Shown: positions 26,445 through 36,864, counted from the first letter of the stretch. The stretch is DNA of 64,000 bases from Shewanella fodinae (GCF_014651955.1 NZ_BMXW01000009.1:62001-126000); one strand, 5' to 3'. Made by a program: numbers and translations. Notes: generated by a model from the sequence alone, not told the origin.

Positions 26445-27803
26445 TTGTCTGTACTATCCCTGTCAAAGGCTGTCAGTTCTCTGAGCGACAGACTTTCCCA
26501 GTTATTTGATCATTCCCAGCAGTCGGGAATCCTGCAACTGGTTGAAGACGTTAGCTTGCCGCCTTTAATGTCATGGCTAGCCGCGCAAAATCAATTCCCC
26601 AAAATTTATTGGCAGGGGCGGGATCGTCGTGAAGAAGTCGCAGCGATAGGCAGTTGCTTGGATTTAGCCTTTATTGAGGCTATCGATGACAGCAAACTGC
26701 AGCAGATATACCAGCAATACTGCCAGCAACCACACGGTGTCGATGTCCGCTTTTATGGTGGAGTGGCTTTTGACCGGACGCTGGCGTCCTGGCCGGAGTT
26801 TGGCCGCGCGCGGTTTCTGGTACCCAGGGTTGAACTGAGACGTCAAGAGGAGCGTGGTCAGTTGCTCGTCAACCTGAACCTGAATGAACAGTCGTTGGCT
26901 CAGCAAGTGCAAGAAGCTTTGGCGGTACTCGCACAATTGTGTCCAGCGCAGCCGCTGCTGCCCCCACAAAAGACCGAGGTGCTCAGCCGGGTCGATGTCC
27001 CTGATTTCTCACGTTGGTCGCAACTGGTCACAGAGGTAACGTCACCGGCATTCAATTGCCACACCCCCAAAGTGGTCCTGTCGCGTCAGAGCAAATTGCA
27101 CGTCACGCAAACGCCTGATCCCTGGACTGTGCTGGCTTGCTGGCAGGGACGCAATCCCACCAGTTTTCAATTTGGTTTTCAGTTCAGTCCCGAGCATAGT
27201 TTTATTTCCTGCACGCCAGAACGGTTGTACCGACGCCAGCAGGATCAATTAGTCACCGAAGCGTTGGCGGGAACTACAGTGCGCGGCTTAACCGCAGATG
27301 AAGATGAAAAACTGGCGCAGCAACTGCTCGATGATCATAAAAACAGCCACGAAAACCAGTTTGTCGGCACGCATATCGTGTCAGAACTGACACCATTGAG
27401 CGTTCAGGTTAACGCCGATGAACCACTGAAGATTTTTAAACTTAATCATATCCAACATCTGCATCGAGTGATCAAAGCTCAGTTACGGCATGACATCAGC
27501 GATTTTCAATTACTGCAGTCTTTGCATCCGACACCCGCCGTGGGTGGTTTTCCCAAAAAAGCAGCGCTGCAGTACATCGCCGCAAACGAAGGTTACAACC
27601 GCGGCTGGTACGCTGGCACTTGCGGTTTTCTCAGCTCACAACTGAGCGAGTTTGCAGTGGCAATCCGCAGTGCACTGCTGGAGCCAGGCTGTATCAACTT
27701 ATTTGCCGGCGCAGGAATTCTGACAGGATCCGATCCATCGTTGGAGTGGCAGGAGTTGGAAAACAAACTTGCCACCATCATGTCGATTCTGGTGGATTTC
27801 TAG
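26445..27803 (+). CDS. menF: Isochorismate synthase MenF
   Basis: 452 aa. It converts chorismate to isochorismate for menaquinone synthesis. The C-terminal chorismate-binding domain is clear: FQFSPEHSFISCTPERLYRR, ALAGTTVRG, KNSHENQFVGTHIVSEL, HPTPAVGGFPKKAAL, and GWYAGTCGFLSSQLSEFAVAIRSA. The Glu, His and Lys residues of the Mg/chorismate site are present. No ATG is available near the start. I use TTG 26445 because CCGGAG lies 8 nt upstream. Other men genes are not adjacent. Confidence 0.9.
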   Translation: MSVLSLSKAVSSLSDRLSQLFDHSQQSGILQLVEDVSLPPLMSWLAAQNQFPKIYWQGRDRREEVAAIGSCLDLAFIEAIDDSKLQQIYQQYCQQPHGVDVRFYGGVAFDRTLASWPEFGRARFLVPRVELRRQEERGQLLVNLNLNEQSLAQQVQEALAVLAQLCPAQPLLPPQKTEVLSRVDVPDFSRWSQLVTEVTSPAFNCHTPKVVLSRQSKLHVTQTPDPWTVLACWQGRNPTSFQFGFQFSPEHSFISCTPERLYRRQQDQLVTEALAGTTVRGLTADEDEKLAQQLLDDHKNSHENQFVGTHIVSELTPLSVQVNADEPLKIFKLNHIQHLHRVIKAQLRHDISDFQLLQSLHPTPAVGGFPKKAALQYIAANEGYNRGWYAGTCGFLSSQLSEFAVAIRSALLEPGCINLFAGAGILTGSDPSLEWQELENKLATIMSILVDF

Positions 27804-27860
27804 CAACGCTTGTAATCTGTGCTCGGCTGTCTATAATGTGCGCCGCCCGGTAGTCGGGCA

Positions 27861-27896
27861 GCGGGTTCCCTCACCCCGCTTAACCAACCAAAAAGG
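27861..27896 (+). ncRNA. preQ1-I riboswitch ahead of yhhQ
   Basis: A 5-bp stem, GCGGG (27861-27865) and CCCGC (27875-27879), encloses a UUCCCUCAC loop. It is followed by an A-rich tail UUAACCAACCAAAAAGG. CCU in the loop can pair with AGG at the end of the tail, forming the class I preQ1 pseudoknot and covering the ribosome site. The ligand would be preQ1, and the downstream gene is a queuosine-precursor transporter, which fits. A separate hairpin, GCCCG/CGGGC (27844-27858), lies just upstream and could be part of the leader. Confidence 0.8.
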
Positions 27897-27903
27897 TCAC
27901 AAG

Positions 27904-28563
27904 ATGCTTTTGTTAACCACCGCGCAGGTGAAACGCGCGTTATGGCTGCTTGTCAGCTTTCACATTCTGATCATCAGTGCCAGCAATTATCTGGTGCAAC
28001 TCCCCTTCCAGATCTTTGGTCTGCACACCACTTGGGGCGCTTTCAGTTTTCCGTTTGTCTATCTTGCGACAGATCTGACAGTACGTATCTTTGGTCAGCT
28101 ACCCGCCAGACGCATAATATTTATGGCAATGTTACCGGCACTGCTGGTGTCCTATGTCATCGGAGTGGTATTTCATGACGGTCACTTTCAAGGTGTTTCC
28201 GCACTGAGCCAAGGCAATGATGTTGTGTTGCGCATCGCCTTTGCCAGTTTTGCCGCCTATCTGCTAGGGCAACTGATGGATATTAAAGTGTTTGCGGCTA
28301 TCCGCGCCAAATGTGCTTGGTGGGTCGCGCCCTCAGTGTCAACGATATTCGGCAACCTCATGGATACACTGGTATTTTTCAGTGTGGCATTTTATGCCTC
28401 CAGCGATGGGTTTATGGCGATGCATTGGCCAGAGATAGCCGCCGTCGATTACAGCTTTAAGCTACTTATCAGCTTTGCGTTATTTTTACCGGCTTATGGT
28501 GTGCTGCTGCGCTACCTGCAAGATTGGATACTCGATAGCAGATCCCACCCACAGTTCTCCTGA
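27904..28563 (+). CDS. yhhQ: Queuosine precursor transporter YhhQ
   Basis: 219 aa from ATG 27904, directly after the preQ1 riboswitch; the longer open frame to 27769 overlaps menF and is spurious. Six or so membrane segments with the YhhQ/COG1738 pattern: ISASNYLVQLPFQIFG, TWGAFSFPFVYLATDLTVRIFG and SVSTIFGNLMDTLVFFSVAFYA. YhhQ imports 7-deazaguanine precursors (preQ0/preQ1) for queuosine tRNA modification. Repression by the riboswitch when preQ1 is plentiful is the expected logic. Confidence 0.92.
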   Translation: MLLLTTAQVKRALWLLVSFHILIISASNYLVQLPFQIFGLHTTWGAFSFPFVYLATDLTVRIFGQLPARRIIFMAMLPALLVSYVIGVVFHDGHFQGVSALSQGNDVVLRIAFASFAAYLLGQLMDIKVFAAIRAKCAWWVAPSVSTIFGNLMDTLVFFSVAFYASSDGFMAMHWPEIAAVDYSFKLLISFALFLPAYGVLLRYLQDWILDSRSHPQFS

Positions 28564-28818
28564 TGATGCAACTGGCTTGGCGGTGTCCTGCCCGATTTAC
28601 ACGGCTTAGGATTGTCACAGCCGTTATTACTGCAACAAACGCCGTGGGCAAGTAACGCCGATTACAAAACGGTGCAAGTGAAAATCCACAACTATATAGC
28701 GTAATGTGCTCAACACCTTGATTCAGTGTGGCTGCCAGAGAGTGGATTTCAGTGCCAGCCACGACCATGCAGTACAACACCTGTTAGTACTGGCTGTACC
28801 GGAAAAACGGCTGTGAAA
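28564..28818 (+). pseudogene. Probable frameshifted gene remnant after yhhQ
   Basis: Starting just after the yhhQ stop, one frame reads CNWLGGVLPDLHGLGLSQ, then PLLLQQTPWASNADYKTVQV, then KIHNYIA and a stop near 28700. The next frame continues NVLNTLIQCGCQRVDFSASH and DHAVQHLLVLAVPEKRL up to a TGA at 28816. Both halves have protein-like composition without low complexity and join with a +1 shift, as in a decayed gene. No family was recognised. Confidence 0.35.
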
Positions 28819-28852
28819 GCAGCAGTGGGGGCATCTGTCGATGCCCTCTACA

Positions 28853-29887
28853 CTAGACTAAAACTTCTTTAATTTTGCTGCCCCAGACACTTGATTCAAC
28901 ACTGGTACAAACATATTCATCGGCTTTGCATTTGGTTTGTTTTACATCATCAAATTGCACAAAGTCTGGTTTTTCCAATAATTCGTCGGCCTTGTAGCGG
29001 AACAACACCTGATATACAAAATCGATGAAAATAATGTATTTACGTGGCAGATATGCCCGTTTGGGAAATGAAATGCCCAATACATTGTGTTCCATCGGGA
29101 AATCTTCTAATAACGGTACCAGCTCACCTTTCTGCACAGCTTCTTCCACAATCATCGGGGGTAGTGCAGCAATACCCAGCCCAGCAATAGCTACTTCGCG
29201 GGCCAATGTGATGTTATTAACCCGAAACTGGATTTTAGGGGTAATGCTCTGCCATTGTTGGCCATCGAAAATCCGGATATGCCCGTCAGAGGGTGATTTT
29301 GCCAGCGAGGTATAGAGATCAATATATTTGTGCTGCCATAGGTCTTCTGGCCGCTGTGGTCGACCAAAACGTTCCAAATATGCAGGACTGGCTACCAGTG
29401 TGGTTGACGTATTGAACAGCTTGTAGGTCTGCAGCCGGGGGTCTTCTATGTATCCAACGTGGAACAGAATATCAACCCCTTCTTCAATCAAATCGACACT
29501 ACGGTTACTCAGCTCAGTCTCGATACGAATATCTGGGTAAGATTCCAGAAAACAGGCAAACACCGGCCCCATAAACAGCTGGCCCATCTCAAATGGACAA
29601 ACGACATGTAAATTCCCTTTAACCCGCTGTTGACTCGCACTTAATTGTGCTTCAGCATTCTCTAGGTCCAGCAAGATCTTGGTAATTTTGTTGTAATATT
29701 CCGCCCCCGCTTCGGTCAGTCGCAACGCACGGGTGGTACGAAACAACAATTGCACACCGGTTTGCTTCTCCAATTCCGCCACTTTCCGGCTAACGGTAGT
29801 TTTGGTCAGTCCTAGCGCCTTGGCGGCGCCGGTGAAACTGCCTTGTTCCACCACCTGGGCAAAAATTTGTACCCGATTTAGATCCAT
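28853..29887 (-). CDS. LysR-family transcriptional regulator with a C-terminal extension
   Basis: 344 aa, about 40 longer than typical. N-terminal HTH (MDLNRVQIFAQVVEQGSFTG, then AAKALGLTKTTVSRKVAELE) and a standard effector domain ending about residue 300. The extra tail (KPDFVQFDDVKQTKCKADEYVCTS...) carries two cysteines. It is divergent from an AcrAB/MexAB-type pump operon, like MexT or similar LysR regulators that control adjacent RND pumps. Control of that pump is inference. Confidence 0.88.
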   Translation of the reverse strand: MDLNRVQIFAQVVEQGSFTGAAKALGLTKTTVSRKVAELEKQTGVQLLFRTTRALRLTEAGAEYYNKITKILLDLENAEAQLSASQQRVKGNLHVVCPFEMGQLFMGPVFACFLESYPDIRIETELSNRSVDLIEEGVDILFHVGYIEDPRLQTYKLFNTSTTLVASPAYLERFGRPQRPEDLWQHKYIDLYTSLAKSPSDGHIRIFDGQQWQSITPKIQFRVNNITLAREVAIAGLGIAALPPMIVEEAVQKGELVPLLEDFPMEHNVLGISFPKRAYLPRKYIIFIDFVYQVLFRYKADELLEKPDFVQFDDVKQTKCKADEYVCTSVESSVWGSKIKEVLV

Positions 29888-30315
29888 TTATTGTTTCGCC
29901 TATGCAACAGTGAGTGAATTACTAAGTGACTAATAAAATTTTTGGCACAGTTGTAGAATAGCTTGCCTCAAGCTGGCGAGCTAGCCACTTTTTTAGGTTG
30001 AGACCACAAATTATGTAACTCTTTTTCTGCGATGAAATAAGCAGAGGTAGTTGGCAAGAATGGCAAGAACCAACAAAGTTTTGGGATCATTAGGCCAATC
30101 ACAACAGAAACCCAGAGATGTTGCCGCTGTAATTGAGGTAACAAACTGACACTTTAATGAAATTTTACTATTTTAAATTTTCCCTTTTACGTGCACTTGT
30201 TAATAATGGTTGTCTATGGGCTGCAACAGACAATCACACAAAGCAATTGCCAATGTTAAGGATGCAGGTTGACCAGCCAGTCTTCCGGACAAGTCGATTA
30301 TTGATAGGAGTTCTC
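29888..30315. promoter_or_regulatory. 428-bp divergent regulatory region between the LysR gene and the AcrA-like gene
   Basis: No gene or RNA is recognised. It includes AT-rich segments (about 30155-30185) and a 9-nt direct repeat GGCAAGAA(T/C) at about 30052-30071. Several T-N11-A candidates exist, but I cannot choose among them. Confidence 0.4.
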
Positions 30316-31455
30316 ATGCGGCAGATATTAAAAGTTGCCTCAGTTGTAAGCATGGCGTTATGGATTACCGCCTGCGGTGCGGAAAAGGAACAAGCTCAGG
30401 GACAACAGACGGCCCCAGCCATGGAAGTGGGAATTATTCCAGTCAAAACAGTGCGTCAGGAATTAACCACCATTTTACCTGGACGCAGCAAAGCTTACCT
30501 AGAAGCCGAAGTGCGGCCTCAAGTCAGCGGCATTATCCTTAAACGCAGCTTCAACGAAGGCGGGTATGTCAAACAAGGGCAATCTCTGTATCAGATTGAC
30601 CCAGCCACCTACAAAGCCACGGTTCAAAGCGCTGAAGCCGATGTAGCAAAAACCAAGGCCAGTCTGGCCTCCGCAGCCGCCACATATCATCGTTACCAAA
30701 AATTGTTGAAAACCGACTTTGTCAGCAAAGAAGATTTTGATACGGCCGAAGCAGCCTACAAACAGGCAAATGCTGCGGTTCTGGTGGCCGAAGCGGCACT
30801 CAATACTGCCAAGATTAATCTGGATTACACCGAAGTGCGTGCGCCGATTTCTGGCCGCATCGGTAAATCCAGCGTGACCCCTGGCGCATTGGTGACGGCA
30901 AATCAAACCACTGCGTTAGCAACAATTCAGCAACTGGATCCGATTAAAGTGGATATCGTGCAATCCAGCACTCAGCTGTTACAACTGAAAGCCCGTCTAA
31001 AAGCCGGAACGCTTAAAGCAAACGACAACGCCGCAGTGAAGCTGGTGTTGGAAGATGGCAGTGAATACAACCATGAAGGTACGCTGAAATTTTCGGAAGT
31101 CAGTGTCGATGAGGCCACAGGTTCGGTGACTATGCGAGCAGAGTTCCCTAATCCTGAAGGCTTGTTATTACCTGGGATGTATGTGCGAGCAGTACTAAAC
31201 TCCGGGATTGATCCTGAAGCTATTCTGGTGCCGCAAAAAGCCATCAGCCGTGATGCCAAGGGCCAGGCGGTTGCTATGGTGGTTAACCCGCAGAGTCAGG
31301 TAGAAGCACGTATTGTTACGACTGCCGAAGTTATTGGTAACCAATGGCGTATCACCAGTGGCCTAAAAGCTGGCGACAAATTGATTGTCGAGGGGCTGCA
31401 AAAGATTCGTCCGGGAGCGCCAGTAACAGCGAAAGAAATTTCAAACCAGCAATAA
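30316..31455 (+). CDS. AcrA/MexA-type periplasmic adaptor lipoprotein
   Basis: 379 aa from ATG 30316, chosen because TAGGAG sits 6 nt upstream and a lipoprotein signal begins there. The lipobox is ITAC, with Cys20 the acylation site. Adaptor blocks follow: [20 protein letters not shown], then [20 protein letters not shown], the alpha-hairpin ([20 protein letters not shown]) and [16 protein letters not shown]. It pairs with the RND pump encoded 13 nt downstream. No outer-membrane partner is in the operon, so a TolC protein from elsewhere is expected. Confidence 0.92.
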   Translation: MRQILKVASVVSMALWITACGAEKEQAQGQQTAPAMEVGIIPVKTVRQELTTILPGRSKAYLEAEVRPQVSGIILKRSFNEGGYVKQGQSLYQIDPATYKATVQSAEADVAKTKASLASAAATYHRYQKLLKTDFVSKEDFDTAEAAYKQANAAVLVAEAALNTAKINLDYTEVRAPISGRIGKSSVTPGALVTANQTTALATIQQLDPIKVDIVQSSTQLLQLKARLKAGTLKANDNAAVKLVLEDGSEYNHEGTLKFSEVSVDEATGSVTMRAEFPNPEGLLLPGMYVRAVLNSGIDPEAILVPQKAISRDAKGQAVAMVVNPQSQVEARIVTTAEVIGNQWRITSGLKAGDKLIVEGLQKIRPGAPVTAKEISNQQ

Positions 31456-31468
31456 CAGGGCGGAACTT

Positions 31469-34400
31469 ATGGCACGTTTCTTTATCGATCGCCCCATTTT
31501 TGCTTGGGTGATCGCATTAATATTAATGTTAGCAGGGGTACTGGCGATCAGGTCATTGCCAGTAGCCCAATACCCGAAAATTGCTCCGCCAACAGTGGTC
31601 ATTTCAGCGAATTACCCAGGGGCGTCCGCTAAGACGGTGGAAGATTCGGTGACCCAGATTATCGAGCAGAGCATGACGGGTCTTGATCACATGCGCTATA
31701 TCACTTCAACCAGTGATAGCTTCGGTAACGCACAGATCACCGTCACCTTCAACGCTGAGGCTGACCCAGATATTGCTCAAGTGCAGGTGCAAAATAAGCT
31801 GCAGTCAGCCATGACGTTGTTGCCACAAGAAGTACAGGCGCAAGGGGTGAGAGTTAACAAATCCACCTCTGGCTTCCTGATGGTGGTAGGTTTCATCTCC
31901 AGCGATGGCTCGATGAATAAAGCAGATATTGCGGACTTTATCGGTTCAACGATTAAAGACCCTCTTAGTCGTGTACCTGGGGTAGGTGAAACTACGCTGT
32001 TCGGGGCCCAGTACGCCATGCGTATATGGCTCGATCCGCTGAAGCTCACACAATATAACCTGACCACTTCCGATGTAGTAGCTGCGATCCAATCGCAGAA
32101 CGCACAGGTGGCTGCCGGTCAGTTTGGTGGTGCTCCTGCAGTGGCGGGGCAAGAGCTCAACGCGACTATCACAGCGCAAAGTCGGCTACAGACGCCAGAA
32201 GAGTTCCGCAAGATCATTCTTAAGTCCAACATCGCTGGTGCTAACGTGTATTTAGCGGATGTTGCCCGTGTGGAACTAGGCGCACAAAGTTACAACATAT
32301 CTTCACTGTTTAATGGCCAACCAGCCAGTGGTTTGGCAATTGCGCTGGCAACTGGGGCTAATGCCTTGGATACTGCCAACGCAGTACGCGCTAAGTTGGA
32401 TGAGCTGAAACCGACCTTCCCAGAAGGTCTGCAGATTGTTTATCCGTATGACACAACTCCATTTGTGGAAAAATCCATTGAAGGGGTAGTCCATACACTG
32501 CTGGAAGCTATCGTACTGGTGTTCGTCATCATGTACCTGTTCTTGCAGAACTTCCGTGCAACCTTGATCCCGACTATCGCCGTACCAGTGGTATTACTGG
32601 GGACCTTTGCCGTACTTTCCTTTGCAGGATACAGCATCAATACCCTGACGATGTTCGCCATGGTGCTTGCCATCGGTTTGTTGGTGGACGACGCCATTGT
32701 GGTGGTGGAAAACGTCGAACGTGTGATGTCAGAGGAAGGGCTCAGTCCTAAAGAAGCCACCAAGAAATCGATGGGACAGATTACCGGTGCTTTGATTGGT
32801 ATTGGTGCGACCCTGTCGGCAGTATTTGTGCCAATGGCCTTCATGGCTGGTTCTACTGGGGTTATTTACCGCCAGTTCTCTATTACCATCGTATCGGCTA
32901 TGGCGCTGTCCGTTATCGTCGCTATCGTGCTGACACCGGCCCTTTGTGCCACGATGCTGAAACCTATCCATAAAGGCGAAGGTCACGAGAAAAAAGGATT
33001 CTTCGGTGGATTTAACCGCGGCTTCGAACGTTTTACAGCTGGCTATGAGTCATCAGTCGGCAAGCTCCTGAAACGCTCTTTCCGTATGCTGATTATCTAT
33101 GCAGCACTGGTTGGTGTGGTCGCTTGGATGTTTACCCGTATGCCAACGGCGTTCCTGCCAGATGAAGATCAGGGAATGCTGATGGCGGTTACGATACTGC
33201 CGCCCAACTCATCACAGGAAAGTACCGAGAGTGTTCTGAAAAAAGTGTCGGACCATTTTAAGAAAGAACCAGGTGTGAATTCGGTATTTACCGTAGCGGG
33301 TTTCAGTTTTGCCGGCCAGGGCCAGAACATGGGGATGGCGTTTGTCAAACTCAAAGATTGGTCTGAACGTACCGCGCCAGGTTCCGATGTGCAATCAATT
33401 GCGGGTAGAGCCATGGGAGCTTTCTCACAATTCAAGGAAGCGATGGTATTTGCTTTCGTACCACCAGCAGTGATTGAATTGGGGACCGCAAACGGCTTTG
33501 ACATGTACTTGCAGGATTTGACTGGTCAGGGACATGCCAAACTGATCCAAGCGCGTAATCAATTACTGGGTATGGCTGCGCAAAATCCAAAGCTGATGGC
33601 CGTGCGTCCCAATGGTCAAGAAGACGCCCCCATGTACAAGCTGAACATAGATTATGAGAAGCTCAAAGCGCTAGGCATTGAGATCAGTACAGTCAACAGC
33701 ACGCTGGCGACAGCCTGGGGTAGTTCATACGTTAACGACTTCATTGATCGCGGCCGTGTGAAAAAGGTTTATGTACAGGGCGAAGCCAAATATCGTATGC
33801 AACCAGATGATCTGGACAAATGGTATGTGCGCAACAGCAGCGGTGATATGGTGCCATTTTCTGCCTTTGCCAAGGGCAACTGGGAATATGGCTCTCCGCG
33901 TCTGGAACGTTTCAACGGTTTGTCTGCTGTCAATATCCAAGGTGCTGCGGCACCAGGTTTCAGTACTGGGGAAGCAATGGATACCATGCAGCAATTAGCG
34001 AAACAGCTTCCGCCTGGATTTGGCTTGTCTTGGAACGGTATCTCATATGAAGAACGGCTTTCAGGCAATCAGGCACCAGGCTTGTATGCCTTGTCACTAC
34101 TGGTGGTATTCCTAGTACTGGCGGCTCTGTATGAAAGCTGGTCAGTGCCAATTGCCGTTATTCTGGTGGTACCACTAGGGGTTATTGGTGCACTGTTGGC
34201 GATGAACGGTCGTGGTCTATCCAACGACGTGTTCTTCCAGGTAGGTTTGTTGACCACTGTGGGACTGGCAACCAAAAACGCGATCCTGATTGTAGAATTC
34301 GCCAAAGATTTCTATGAAAAAGGCGCAGGTTTGATTGAGGCAACGCTGCACGCAGTAAGAGTGAGGATCAGGCCAATCCTGATGACATCGCTGGCGTTTG

Positions 34401-34585
34401 GCCTGGGTGTTGTCCCCTTAACCGTAAGTACTGGTGCAGGTTCAGGTAGCCAACACGCCATTGGTACTGGGGTGTTGGGGGGGATGATGAGTTCCACCTT
34501 CCTGGGGATTTTCTTCATTCCGGTATTCTTTGTGGTCGTTGAACGCCTGTTCAGCAAACGTGAAAAAGAAGCTAGCAAAGAGTAA
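31469..34585 (+). CDS. RND multidrug efflux pump, AcrB/MexB (HAE1) family
   Basis: 1038 aa. The HAE1 pattern is clear: [42 protein letters not shown]4 with two adjacent aspartates ([20 protein letters not shown]), and the C-terminal block [19 protein letters not shown]. Trimeric inner-membrane drug/proton antiporter working with the AcrA-like adaptor. Substrate range cannot be read from sequence. Followed by a strong terminator. Confidence 0.94.
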   Translation: MARFFIDRPIFAWVIALILMLAGVLAIRSLPVAQYPKIAPPTVVISANYPGASAKTVEDSVTQIIEQSMTGLDHMRYITSTSDSFGNAQITVTFNAEADPDIAQVQVQNKLQSAMTLLPQEVQAQGVRVNKSTSGFLMVVGFISSDGSMNKADIADFIGSTIKDPLSRVPGVGETTLFGAQYAMRIWLDPLKLTQYNLTTSDVVAAIQSQNAQVAAGQFGGAPAVAGQELNATITAQSRLQTPEEFRKIILKSNIAGANVYLADVARVELGAQSYNISSLFNGQPASGLAIALATGANALDTANAVRAKLDELKPTFPEGLQIVYPYDTTPFVEKSIEGVVHTLLEAIVLVFVIMYLFLQNFRATLIPTIAVPVVLLGTFAVLSFAGYSINTLTMFAMVLAIGLLVDDAIVVVENVERVMSEEGLSPKEATKKSMGQITGALIGIGATLSAVFVPMAFMAGSTGVIYRQFSITIVSAMALSVIVAIVLTPALCATMLKPIHKGEGHEKKGFFGGFNRGFERFTAGYESSVGKLLKRSFRMLIIYAALVGVVAWMFTRMPTAFLPDEDQGMLMAVTILPPNSSQESTESVLKKVSDHFKKEPGVNSVFTVAGFSFAGQGQNMGMAFVKLKDWSERTAPGSDVQSIAGRAMGAFSQFKEAMVFAFVPPAVIELGTANGFDMYLQDLTGQGHAKLIQARNQLLGMAAQNPKLMAVRPNGQEDAPMYKLNIDYEKLKALGIEISTVNSTLATAWGSSYVNDFIDRGRVKKVYVQGEAKYRMQPDDLDKWYVRNSSGDMVPFSAFAKGNWEYGSPRLERFNGLSAVNIQGAAAPGFSTGEAMDTMQQLAKQLPPGFGLSWNGISYEERLSGNQAPGLYALSLLVVFLVLAALYESWSVPIAVILVVPLGVIGALLAMNGRGLSNDVFFQVGLLTTVGLATKNAILIVEFAKDFYEKGAGLIEATLHAVRVRIRPILMTSLAFGLGVVPLTVSTGAGSGSQHAIGTGVLGGMMSSTFLGIFFIPVFFVVVERLFSKREKEASKE

Positions 34586-34600
34586 AAGCCACTTATCAGG

Positions 34601-34632
34601 AAAAGCCGCTCATCATCGAGCGGCTTTTTTTA
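34601..34632 (+). terminator. Rho-independent terminator of the AcrAB-like operon
   Basis: AAAAGCCGCT, then CATCATCG, then AGCGGCTTTTTTT: a GC-rich 8-bp stem with a seven-T tail, starting 15 nt after the stop codon. Confidence 0.9.
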
Positions 34633-34761
34633 TTACGGTGTCCCCAAGTGACCAAGAGCATTCACACAAGATGGTGGCAGCGAGGAGAATTTGTATGATT
34701 ACGTTAAGGCAAGCCATGACGCAATGGCCCAAAGCACTGGCATTTAACGCTGAAAAACAGG

Positions 34762-34788
34762 CAAAAAAAAAGACCCGGAGAGGGGTCT
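34762..34788 (-). terminator. Strong minus-strand terminator with no known gene in front of it
   Basis: On the minus strand AGACCC, CTCTCC, GGGTCT is followed by nine T. It would end a leftward transcript starting somewhere in 34.8-35.26 kb, where no protein gene is visible on that strand. It may mark a small RNA. Confidence 0.65.
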
Positions 34789-34798
34789 GAAAAGGCAA

Positions 34799-35265
34799 AC
34801 TATGAACTAATCGCTTTCGCCTAAACCATGTACACAGTTAATTTAACCAAATCACACTGAATAAAAGCTGAACAACGCCTTCGCTATTTGGCAACTATTA
34901 ATGGTATATGTGGATTAGCTACTGTTTCCTAATGTTAACTACCTTATTTACAACGTATTTTTTATAGTTTAGTCATAAAATGGTGATGAATTTAATGAAT
35001 GAAATTAAATGAATACTAATAACTATCAGTCAGTTAATCCCTGTACAACGTCAGTAAACTTACAAAACGCCCATTCCCCATAAAAATGAAAATAAAATGT
35101 TAAAAGTAACTGCTATTGGACTGGCGAATAGCATATTTCACACAAGATAATTGCAAATATGGTTGATACTTAACCAGTAATGACATTAGTTACATATCAC
35201 TGCCAAAAACATTCAAGCAACATTTGCTATGATGAAGAAGCAGATCCGATACTCAGGAGGTGATA
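34799..35265. other. 467-bp AT-rich gene-free stretch; possible minus-strand small RNA at its left end
   Basis: No open frame with a ribosome site is present. The left part lies directly upstream (minus strand) of a strong terminator, so a small RNA of perhaps 60-200 nt is possible. The right end holds the promoter and ribosome site of the lytic transglycosylase gene. Confidence 0.4.
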
Positions 35266-35922
35266 TTGCGGCGAATATTACTGACAGCGCTATTACTGGT
35301 AACTATGGTGGGCTCTGCTGCAGAACAAGCTAAGCGCAAAATTATTGCCCATTACTCGCCTCACGGCACCAGCCAGCAAGCCAAACAGGAAAAAGTCTAT
35401 CGCTCCGATAACAACGGCATTACTTTATTCAGCGACCTAATCCCGCCGCAAGACAACTATGAAGTACTTCTGTTTGACTGCTATGCCTGCAATCCGCACT
35501 CTACTATCAACTGGCACAAAACCCCATTATTTCGCACTGATTATCAAACAGAAATTGCTAATGCGGCCAGAGACTATCAACTGGATCCGGCATTGATCCG
35601 AGCGGTGATCCACGCAGAATCAGCATTTAATGCGTCTGCACAATCCCGCACAGGAGCGATAGGATTAATGCAGCTTATGCCTAAAACGGCCAGAGAATTG
35701 GGCGTAGATAATGCCTTTTCAGCGGCACAAAATATTGATGCGGGTAGCCGTTATCTGGCTCAGATGTTACAGCGCTTTGACGGTAATATATCACTGGCAT
35801 GTGCCGCCTATAACGCCGGACCCACAACGGTCAGCAACTATAAGGGCGTTCCACCTTACCCAGAAACCCAAGCCTATGTTGAACGCGTAGGTATTCTGTT
35901 ACAACGCTATCGAACGTTATAG
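35266..35922 (+). CDS. Soluble lytic murein transglycosylase-like protein (SLT domain)
   Basis: 218 aa with a signal peptide (RRILLTALLLVTMVGSAAEQ). The start is most likely TTG 35266: the perfect ribosome site AGGAGGTGAT (35255-35264) overlaps the alternative GTG at 35260. Residues of about 40-80 form a short DUF4124-like segment (YRSDNNGITLFSD). The SLT domain carries the catalytic Glu in ALIRAVIHAESAFN and motifs GAIGLMQLMPKTARELG and ACAAYNAGPTTVSNY. It would cleave peptidoglycan glycan strands with 1,6-anhydro product formation in the periplasm. Confidence 0.92.
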   Translation: MRRILLTALLLVTMVGSAAEQAKRKIIAHYSPHGTSQQAKQEKVYRSDNNGITLFSDLIPPQDNYEVLLFDCYACNPHSTINWHKTPLFRTDYQTEIANAARDYQLDPALIRAVIHAESAFNASAQSRTGAIGLMQLMPKTARELGVDNAFSAAQNIDAGSRYLAQMLQRFDGNISLACAAYNAGPTTVSNYKGVPPYPETQAYVERVGILLQRYRTL

Positions 35923-35923
35923 C

Positions 35924-36766
35924 TCACTCACCGACTTCCCACGTTACGCGATAGCTACCATTTTGCTGTTGTAATATCGGTTGCAATGTTGCCAGCATCT
36001 CTGCAGCAATGTTATCCAACTGCCACGGCGGGTTAATCACCCATAGCCCCGCAGCTGTCATGCCAAATTCATCATTATCAGGCCGGATACTTTGCTCAAT
36101 ACGCAGCTGTCGACGAATACCACTCTCTTTAAGCCGTGTCAGCATCGCTTCTGTCTGTTGCCGTTGCACCACCGGATACCATAAAAGATAAACCCCTGTC
36201 GCAAACTTGCGATACGCTTTGATCAAGGTTTCCGCTACCAGTTGGTAATCGGTTTTAATCTCATAACTGGGGTCAATCAGTACCAACCCACGGCGCTCTT
36301 TAGGAGGCAGAGCGGCGATTAGCCCTTTTAAACCATCGCCTTCAACGATTTTGACTTGAGGATCCTGGTCAAAATAATCCGTCAACAACTGCTGATCAGT
36401 GGGATGTAACTCATGCAATACCATACGATCCTGCGGTCGCAGATTCATATCAATCAATGCTGGAGACCCTGGATAAAATCCCAGCGCTTGATTGTTCTCG
36501 TTAAAGTGCCGCACATTATCCAGATACAGTTGTAGGCTTTCTGGCAACTGGTTTTGCGACCACAAACGGCCCACACCGTCCCGGTACTCGCCAGTCTTTT
36601 CAGCGAACTCGTCATTCAGGCTATAACCACCAGCCCCGGCATGGGTATCGATATAGACCAAGCCTTTATCTTTTTTCTGCAGCAAACTCAGGGTCTGCAG
36701 TAACACCGCATGTTTCAGCACATCAGCATAATTGCCAGCATGATAACCGTGACGATAACTGAGCAT
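35924..36766 (-). CDS. rlmJ: 23S rRNA (adenine-2030-N6)-methyltransferase RlmJ
   Basis: 280 aa from ATG 36766 (GGAAG upstream); the open frame to 36907 would overlap rsmJ and is unlikely. The N-terminus MLSYRHGYHAGNYADVLKH, the SAM-binding region YIDTHAGAGGYSL and the catalytic motif LIDPSYEIKTDY (DPSY) are the RlmJ signature. Divergent from rsmJ; in E. coli both genes flank prlC, so the closeness is an old arrangement. Confidence 0.95.
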   Translation of the reverse strand: MLSYRHGYHAGNYADVLKHAVLLQTLSLLQKKDKGLVYIDTHAGAGGYSLNDEFAEKTGEYRDGVGRLWSQNQLPESLQLYLDNVRHFNENNQALGFYPGSPALIDMNLRPQDRMVLHELHPTDQQLLTDYFDQDPQVKIVEGDGLKGLIAALPPKERRGLVLIDPSYEIKTDYQLVAETLIKAYRKFATGVYLLWYPVVQRQQTEAMLTRLKESGIRRQLRIEQSIRPDNDEFGMTAAGLWVINPPWQLDNIAAEMLATLQPILQQQNGSYRVTWEVGE

Positions 36767-36864
36767 AATCACTTCCAACCTTAGACTTGAGGGCGGCATT
36801 ATAAGATTCATTAACTGAAAAAGCACCTTAACAGCAGTTTCTACCGCTGACGGGCTTTGGCATA

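Noticed and set aside
28469..28780. 103-codon minus-strand ORF after yhhQ
   Set aside because: It overlaps the 3' end of yhhQ antisense, has no ribosome site and its composition looks like a shadow of the plus-strand remnant.
29940..29990. Imperfect inverted repeat AGCTTGCC/GGCGAGCT upstream of the LysR gene
   Set aside because: Mismatched and in a position that neither fits a terminator nor a clear LysR box; not enough to list as a site.
34675..34790. Short ORF from ATG 34675 ending in KKKTRRGV
   Set aside because: Its 3' end is the hairpin and A-run of a minus-strand terminator, with only a weak ribosome site.
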